A DNA stretch of 60,000 bases from Zygnema cylindricum (taxonomy: Eukaryota > Streptophyta > Zygnematophyceae > Zygnematales > Zygnemataceae), in the NCBI GenBank assembly GCA_037447655.1, contig JBBHKE010002334.1:1-60000 (forward strand), read 5' to 3'. The first letter of the stretch is position 1, and each line of letters begins with the position of its first letter. The notes below the pieces were generated by a model that did no database searches, was not told the origin of the DNA, and saw only the letters and a program-made list of their open reading frames with translations. This document shows positions 54,801 through 60,000 of the stretch, piece after piece. Made by a program: the position numbers and the translations under genes.

Positions 54801-57547
54801 TTTTCCACCTTCCCCTTCCGGTGTCGAGAATGCTTTTAAGGAGATAAAAAAATATTAAACTCCCCTTTTTCTCCTCCCACCTCCTTTTCCCCTTCCTCCC
54901 TCCCAGCTTACAGTAGGAGTGGTGATTTCATTGTCAATATACCTAAAAAATCCACCCCCCTCCCTCTCCCTCCTCCCTCCCTCCCTCCTTGCAGTGGGAG
55001 ACGTGGTGATTTCCCACCCGTGGTCCGGTGTCGAGAGTGCACTTAAGGAGATAGAAAGCTTTTACACTCCCATTTGTGGAAAGGGAGTCCTCCCTCTCTC
55101 GGCCGGAGGGGACCACAGTATCACTCTCCCTATATTGAGGTCTTTGGCGAAAAAATATGGGCCAGTAGGAATGGTCCATCTGGATGCCCACATGGATACG
55201 TCAGACACAACGGAATCGGAAAACAGCATGGGTTCCAAGGTGACGTCAGATTCTGAGTAATTCTCTCTCTCTCTCCCTCTCTTTCTGTCTCTCGCTCTTT
55301 TCCTCCATACATCTCTCGCTCTCCCTCTCCCTTCTTCTCCCTTTCCCTCTCCCTCTACTGCTCCCTCTTCCTCTCTTTTTCCCTCTCCCTCTCCCTCTCT
55401 CTCTCTTTCTCCCTCTCCCCCTCTTCTCCCTCTCCCTCTCGTTCTCCCTCTCCCCCTCCCTCTCTCTCTCCCTCTCCCTCTCCCTCTCCCTCTCTTTCTC
55501 CCTCTCTCCCTCTCTTTCTCCCTCGCCCTCTCCCTCTCTCTCTCCCTCTCCCTCTCCCCCCCCCTGTCTCCCTCTCCCTCTCTTTCTCCCTCTCCCTCTC
55601 CCTCTCCCTCTCTTTCTCCCTCTCTCCCTCTCTTTCTCCCTCGCCCTCTCCCTCTCTCTCTCCCTCTCCCTCTCCCCCCCCCCCCCTCTCCCTCTCCCTC
55701 TCCCCCCTCCCCCTCCCTCTCCCACTCCCCCTACTTCTCCCACTCCCACTCGCCTCCCCTTCTCCACCCCCTCCCTCTGATCCCCCTCCTCCCCCTCCCC
55801 CTCCCCCTGATCCCCCTCCTCCTCCCCCTCCCCCTCCCCTTTCCCCTCCCCCTCCCCCTGATCCCCCTGGCATGATGTGTCAATGAGTATGACATAATGT
55901 CATGATGTGTCAATGAGTAAGACAAAATGTTTTAAAGTTTTTCAGAATTGGGGACAACTCCATTTTTTGGGAATTTTCCGCTTGTGAATAGGACAATATT
56001 TGTGATTTGACGTCACAAAATGGCACATTGAGCAAGACAAGAAGGTTTTAGGGTTTCCCAGTTTCAGGACAGAACTTTGTTGTTCGGAAAATGTGTGTTT
56101 GTGAATAGGACAAAATGTGTGATGTTGCATTAGTGTTGCGATGTCTCGATGAATAAGACGAAATCGTCTTGGGGTTTTGCAGTATTGGAACGGAACTCCG
56201 TTCAGTAATGCGGTGGAGGAAGGTGTATTGGATCCAAAAAAAACGATTCAAATTGGTATTAGAGGACCGGTGTCGTCGGCAAAAATGAGGAGTTTGGAAT
56301 GGGGTATGAGAGTGGTTCTTATGGAGGAATTTTACGATCTTGGGCCACGAAAAGTGGCTCAAATCGCTCGAGAGGTGACTTTTTTTAATCTTTGTCTCAC
56401 TTGTTGTCGGTTGGTGTTGAGCAAAAAAGCATCGTTTTAAAAAGAAAATAAATCACTTTTGTAGTTTAAAACGTTTTAGTTTTTATGCGCGCCATATTTC
56501 GTTAGATGCTTATGACAGTTTTTATGTTAAAAGAAACTTAAATATAAACTGATGGTAGGGCTAAAAAAATACAACAATATGGATAAGCGTATGAATCTTG
56601 TAGTTGGTTTTGAACTACGAGTCATTGCCGTTATGATCTTTTAATGCCTTTTTTGGAAACATCATTGCAAAAAATTTCAAACTTAGTTAAAAAAAAAAAA
56701 AAACTTACGACTTAGGATTTATAACTCGTGTCCTTTTGTAATGCCAACCTTAATGCTTTTGAAAAGTCTTCCTAAAGTCGTAATTTATGGTTTATGATAT
56801 TGTTGATCTATGACGTTTAGTTTGACATTTGTTAATTATGGAGTTTTGTTTTTTATGAAATCTCTTAGGTTGTGGGAGATGGTCCGACTTATATCACTTT
56901 TGATGTGGATGCCCTCGATCCAGCTTTTGCCATTGGAACGGGATCTCCGGAGGTCAGCCAAAACCCTACATAAACCCCCTTTTTTTCCTTTCCTCCCGAT
57001 AGTTAGCCACTTTCTCAGCAGCGAAAACCTCAATTTCCTCCTTTTTGCACTATAGTTAGTTAAAAGCACTTTCTTTTAGCTTCTTATAGCTTGTCATTTG
57101 TTACAGTTAGAAAACTTATCCGTGAATCAAACATGTAATAAGTTCCGTATGCTTTTACTTAAATATGTGCAAACATCATCGTAAACATAAACTGTAATCA
57201 TAAAATGTAAAAGATGTAAAATATGTAAGCATAACCTTCATTCGAAACCTCTCTTTTAGATACTACACAGATTTTTTCTCTCTTTTCAAAAAAAGAAAAA
57301 GAATTGATTGAAAAAAAAATAAGTGAAGAACTGTTTCCAAGTGTTTTTACAGGATGGTGGTTTGACTACACTGGAGGCTCAACTCCTCCTCCGAGGACTG
57401 AGAGGATTAAACCTTATCGGGGCCGATTTTGTCTGTACCTCTCCTCTTTGGGATCCCACGGGATCAACTCCTCGTGTGGCGGCAAATATGATGTTTGAGC
57501 TTCTCTGTCTTTTAGCCGAAGCAAAAGCAAAAACAAAAAATCCGTAA
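51807..57547 (+). CDS. Ureohydrolase (agmatinase/arginase family) with altered active site
   Basis: Manganese- or nickel-type ureohydrolase fold that splits guanidino compounds to release urea. Exons 51807-52319, 53563-53719, 54995-55239, 56183-56374, 56869-56952 and 57353-57547; all GT-AG, in frame, 461 residues. Residues 1-135 are a basic then Ser-Pro-rich extension (PSPSPPSPS), probably an organelle targeting region plus linker; Met136 (52212) is a possible inner start. The catalytic domain follows: [36 protein letters not shown] (metal His264), HLDAHMD (Asp287, His289, Asp291), [17 protein letters not shown] (Asp381, Asp383). All six metal ligands are present. Two expected residues differ: the His of the H-G-T/A-P block is Asn308 (WNGTPF) and the Glu of the G-x-D-x-V-E-x-x-P block is Cys425 (DFVCTSP). 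Substrate is therefore open: agmatine, arginine, guanidinobutyrate or guanidine are all conceivable. Introns are very rich in CT runs. Confidence 0.87.
52465..52560. repeat. Tandem TTAATTTCAGATACAA repeat in ureohydrolase intron 1
   Basis: About four imperfect units of 22-30 bases (TTAATTT.AGATACAAATTTG) in a row. Confidence 0.7.
53118..53345. repeat. TTTTTG/TCTTTG tandem tract in ureohydrolase intron 1
   Basis: TTTTTG units, then TCTTTG, then a mixture, about 230 bases of nearly pure T with spaced G and C. Frames through it (poly-Phe/Leu, or poly-Lys/Thr on the other strand) are artefacts. Confidence 0.85.
53508..53556. repeat. Degenerate plant-type telomere-like repeat at the end of intron 1
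   Basis: GAAACCCTAAACCCGAAATAC, then AAACCCTAAACCCAAAATG and TAAACCCTGAATG, ending at the AG acceptor of exon 2. CCCTAAA is the plant telomere unit (TTTAGGG on the other strand); here it is an interstitial trace or a set of telo-box motifs. Confidence 0.6.
54370..54785. repeat. Pyrimidine-rich tract in ureohydrolase intron 2
   Basis: About 400 bases of almost pure C and T (CTCCTTTCTCC-type words) leading into CTCTTGCAG at 54780-54788. No coding role. Confidence 0.9.
54789..54855 (+). pseudogene. Decoy copy of ureohydrolase exon 3 start
   Basis: CGGGAGATGGCGATTTTCCA and GGTGTCGAGAATGCTTTTAA follow a CT tract and TTGCAG, matching the true exon start at 54995-55065 (TGGGAGACGTGGTGATTTCC, GGTGTCGAGAGTGCACTTAA). 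The copy soon runs into a stop (TATTAA). If spliced it would truncate the protein. Confidence 0.8.
54906..54940 (+). pseudogene. Second, shorter decoy of exon 3 start
   Basis: TTACAGTAGGAGTGGTGATTTC follows another CT tract and resembles TTGCAGTGGGAGACGTGGTGATTTC of the true exon over its first 20 bases (shown in part). It begins with a stop codon in the exon frame. Confidence 0.6.
55260..55870. repeat. 600-bp polypyrimidine tract in ureohydrolase intron 3
   Basis: CTCTCC and CCCTCTCT units with few purines, later CCCCCTCC. A stretch of roughly 100 bases is repeated within the tract (the CTCTCCCTCTCTTTCTCCCT to CCCCCCC segment ending near 55563 and again near 55687). Purine-rich frames on the minus strand (Arg-Glu/Gly-rich) are artefacts. 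It can form triplex DNA and must be spliced out. Confidence 0.95.
55866..56170. repeat. ATGAGTA/GACAAAATGT repeats at the end of intron 3
   Basis: Loosely repeated units around GTCAATGAGTAAGACAAAATG, GTGAATAGGACAA and GATGAATAAGACGAAAT, each followed by TTTTAGGGTTT..CAG-like text; the last one ends in the real acceptor of exon 4 at 56182. About three or four diverged units. Confidence 0.55.
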
Positions 57548-59582
57548 AACGAAACGTAACAGCGTAACGGAGCGAGAAAACTATAACGGAATGGAAAGAC
57601 ATCATGGAAATGAAAAGACATAACGGAATATGAAAAAACGAAACGGAATGAGGAAGGCCTAACGGAACGGGAAAATCGTAATAGAGAACTTGAAAGGCGA
57701 GGTGTTCTATGTGACATCATGTGTGACGGGTGATCACTGGTTATTAAAGAGAATAGTTGAGAAGGAGAGTTAAGGAGAGTTGACAACTTCGTAGAAGTAA
57801 ACGGGAAATTTTCTTGAATTTTTGAGTTGGAGAGGAGTTTTTTTTTTTCGGTACGATTGAATCATTTTAGCTTTGGCTTCATGCTTTATTGGCAGTATTT
57901 GAGTATTGTGGATGTTGATTTTGTCCCTAAAAAAGTATAGAGTGGAGTGAGTTTTATTTACTGTCATAAAGCAAGAAGGCACAAGCTGTGAAATGATAAG
58001 TTTTGAACTTTAATTTGAAATCGATTTGTTTCTGTGGAAGCAACGTTCTCTATTTTTTGCCAGCTCTAGCGATGAGTTAGAGCCGTTTTTAGAAGTCGAA
58101 TTTTTTTGAAGTTTAAAGATACTTCTAGAAAAGTCTGGGGAGAAGTGGTAAGAGAAATTTATACATTGTGGTTATGAATTTGTTTTGCCTTCGAAGGGGA
58201 AGGCGAGGAGACTTTTAACCAAATGTTGGTTAGGCAATTTATCAATTCAATGGTAGGATGTATCTCTACGATCTTGACGTTTTGTTGGGATTAAAGCTTT
58301 GATAATACATTCAACAACAAATGTGGTGTGGAAGATGGTGAATGTCAAGTTGTTGACTATACCTGTCTTGGTATACAATTTGTGAAGCCTCGACTAATGT
58401 TTTAAGTTTGAGAGTTATTGCATGAGTGTCACATTTATGTAATATTGTCATGTATCCGGGGAATAGTGGACTGTTGAGGTTCATTTATTTTTCAGTTTCT
58501 TTAGTTTGTTAATGGGAAGTGGACTTATATAAATCCATGATGGTGATGAAAACAAAATGTAGGAAATTAGTTGGTACTCAAAGTGAAAGTCAATACTAAA
58601 AGTGAAAGTCAATACTAAGTGATATACTTATAATCAACCTGCAAAAATCTGAATTGGTATAGTTTATGCGCTTTCGAGTGTGATACAATGGCTTTCACGT
58701 ATTGCAATTCAATACAAGTCTAGTTAGTGTTTTCAAAAGTTTCTTCCTTATTGCTTTTGATTTGCCTTTCTGGCAAAGAATTGTTTGACTGAGGGTTTTG
58801 CCATCACGAATTTCTTCTAACGAAAATTAGTTCTATGCACGCCGATTAATACCGTGTGCAATAATATTTGCAGACACCCCCCCATTGGCTGTCTGGAGTC
58901 GGCAAGCTGTGCGAAGATCTATTAAAATGAAACTGTCGAATCGTGCAGAATCATACGAATTGCTAAACAAGTAAACATAAAGATTTCCGCACGATTTGCT
59001 GCTTCCGCACTGAATTTTACCACCGTCTGTTTTCAATCAGCGCTACTGTAGATTCTGTGCGGCCAGCTCATATCGATTCACTTCTGTGCTGAACACATGT
59101 CACATGCCCTGGGTTGGACACGTGGAAGCCAGTGGGTAAATTGTCCTTTTTCATCACCTCCCTTTTCTACGGAGGCTCTCCCGACCGTTCGATCTAGTTA
59201 TTGCAGTTCGTGAGCTAGCCTTTACTGTGATTGGTCTTTCCACCGACTATTCTCCCTACTTCAAATTGTACCATCTCTCGTACGGTATTCTGTGACATAC
59301 TGTGAGACTGCCACCAATAGCAGAACCAGGGAGATAATTAATCTCTTCTTTTTTTTGTTCTTATTGTTGTTTTTGGACTGGAAAACGGAGAGACGCCCTT
59401 GAATTCTTGTAGTAATTAGAAGGTTTTGGAAAGGGAAGATATTACTTTGGTCATCACTATGGTATTTTTAAACTGTGGTACAATTCCTTCAGGAATTTCT
59501 TCTTCTTCTATTTTTGTCGACCAATCAACATTATTTGAAGAATCCACTTGTTCTCTTCTTTTGCCCCTCTCATACAAAATCC
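57548..59582. other. 3' flank of ureohydrolase and spacer
   Basis: The first 110 bases repeat GTAACGGA/AACGGAAT words (57550-57660). The rest is AT-rich with no supported gene; a GC-richer patch at 58850-59300 has no recognisable frame. Confidence 0.5.
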
Positions 59583-59603
59583 ATGGCGCCTCACAGCGGT
59601 CAA
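59583..59603 (+). CDS. Possible first exon of a further gene
   Basis: ATGGCGCCTCACAGCGGTCAA followed by a strong GTGAGT donor. The ATCCATGGCGCC context equals that of the ureohydrolase start at 51807. Seven codons only, with the rest outside the window or not found, so this is a suggestion. Confidence 0.25.
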
Positions 59604-60000
59604 GTGAGTCTTCACTCCAATGTCTTTCTTTGATAATTTATTTTCTTAATAATTTCTTTTGAATTACTCTATTGCCCTATATCATTGTTATGTCGTATCT
59701 TATATTGATTGTTAAATATTTTTGAAAGCTTTTTGTGCCAGGGAAAAAATCAAAAAACTACGCTATTCTTTTTTCTATGTAAATTTTGGCAGCAAAATTA
59801 TAGGTTCAAGAGTAACCATTTATAGAATTACCAAGTGTTGCAGTTGAGCAAAAAAAAAAAAAAAAAGGAGATGTAAGAAAAGAAAAAATTACCTTACACG
59901 TGGTCCTTTGAGAATTTTGAAGTTGAGACGTAGAAATTGGATCAAAATTCTTATCATTTTCTTTAGTTAAAAATGTTTGTCGTATTATGATTTGTAATAA
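59604..60000. other. AT-rich right end of the window
   Basis: No gene seen; could be the first intron of a gene starting at 59583. Contains an A17-type run near 59850. Confidence 0.4.

Noticed and set aside
55201-55256. Alternative frame at the end of ureohydrolase exon 3 (NGIGKQHGF), which looked closer to the usual His-containing block
   Set aside because: It would need a frameshift; the exon frame used is in phase with exons 2 and 4 and gives the standard WNGTPF position in exon 4.
55246-55873. Arg-Glu- and Gly-rich minus-strand frames in the CT tract
   Set aside because: Pure low-complexity read-through of the polypyrimidine intron.
55260-56170. CRISPR-like array in the repeated intron sequence
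   Set aside because: No constant repeats with unique spacers; it is polypyrimidine and diverged tandem DNA in a eukaryotic intron.

Overview
The window reads as nuclear DNA of a green-lineage eukaryote. The genes have GT-AG introns of about 0.4 to 2 kb, non-coding DNA is AT-rich and full of transposon debris, and the one clear tRNA has no encoded CCA and closely resembles land-plant tRNA-Arg(ACG). The gene set is unusual: a pherophorin-type wall glycoprotein (known best from volvocine green algae), a MurF peptidoglycan ligase (kept in streptophytes and some algae with a plastid peptidoglycan layer), a phytocystatin-like inhibitor, Ty1/copia, a plant-type hAT transposase (DUF659) and AAACCCTA motifs. 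I infer a green alga, more likely a charophyte (streptophyte) than a chlorophyte, but the sequence alone does not settle this.

Layout. 1-8300: two copies of a long dispersed repeat (R1) and a GC-rich repeat (R2), with a 5'-truncated Ty1/copia element (2742-6395) between them. 8849-12044 (+): a three-exon pherophorin gene. 12769-15215: a third R1/R2 block and a GGTT/CCCG-rich element. 16474-21491 (+): a four-exon MurF gene whose first exon is damaged. 21492-27500: spacer with small inverted-repeat elements (MITEs), a tRNA-like sequence and a frameshifted hAT transposase (24586-26253, -). 27530-28428 (+): a two-exon cystatin. A nearly identical 2752-bp duplication (28136-30887 and 32383-35134) carries the last cystatin exon and the tail of a LINE (-), whose longer copy runs to 35746. 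36477-41426 (-): a six-exon mitochondrial carrier. 42440-51275: a transposon nest with five palindromic hAT-like elements, two PIF/Harbinger-like elements, three MITEs of one family and a further repeat pair. 51625-51697 (-): tRNA-Arg(ACG). 51807-57547 (+): a six-exon ureohydrolase (agmatinase/arginase family) with very pyrimidine-rich introns. 57548-60000: spacer, possibly with the first exon of another gene at 59583.

The host genes do not form a pathway. They are separate housekeeping or wall genes set in a repeat-rich landscape: extracellular matrix (pherophorin), plastid wall or division (MurF), protease inhibition (cystatin), mitochondrial transport (carrier) and guanidino-nitrogen metabolism (ureohydrolase). 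The exon models for pherophorin, cystatin, carrier and ureohydrolase were built by eye; each keeps frame across every junction (476, 95, 364 and 461 residues). The most rewarding points are the altered active site of the ureohydrolase and its decoy copies of an exon start, the three clustered lesions in the MurF N-terminal exon, the recent duplication that gives the cystatin two identical last exons, and the transposon families whose target-site duplications can be read directly.
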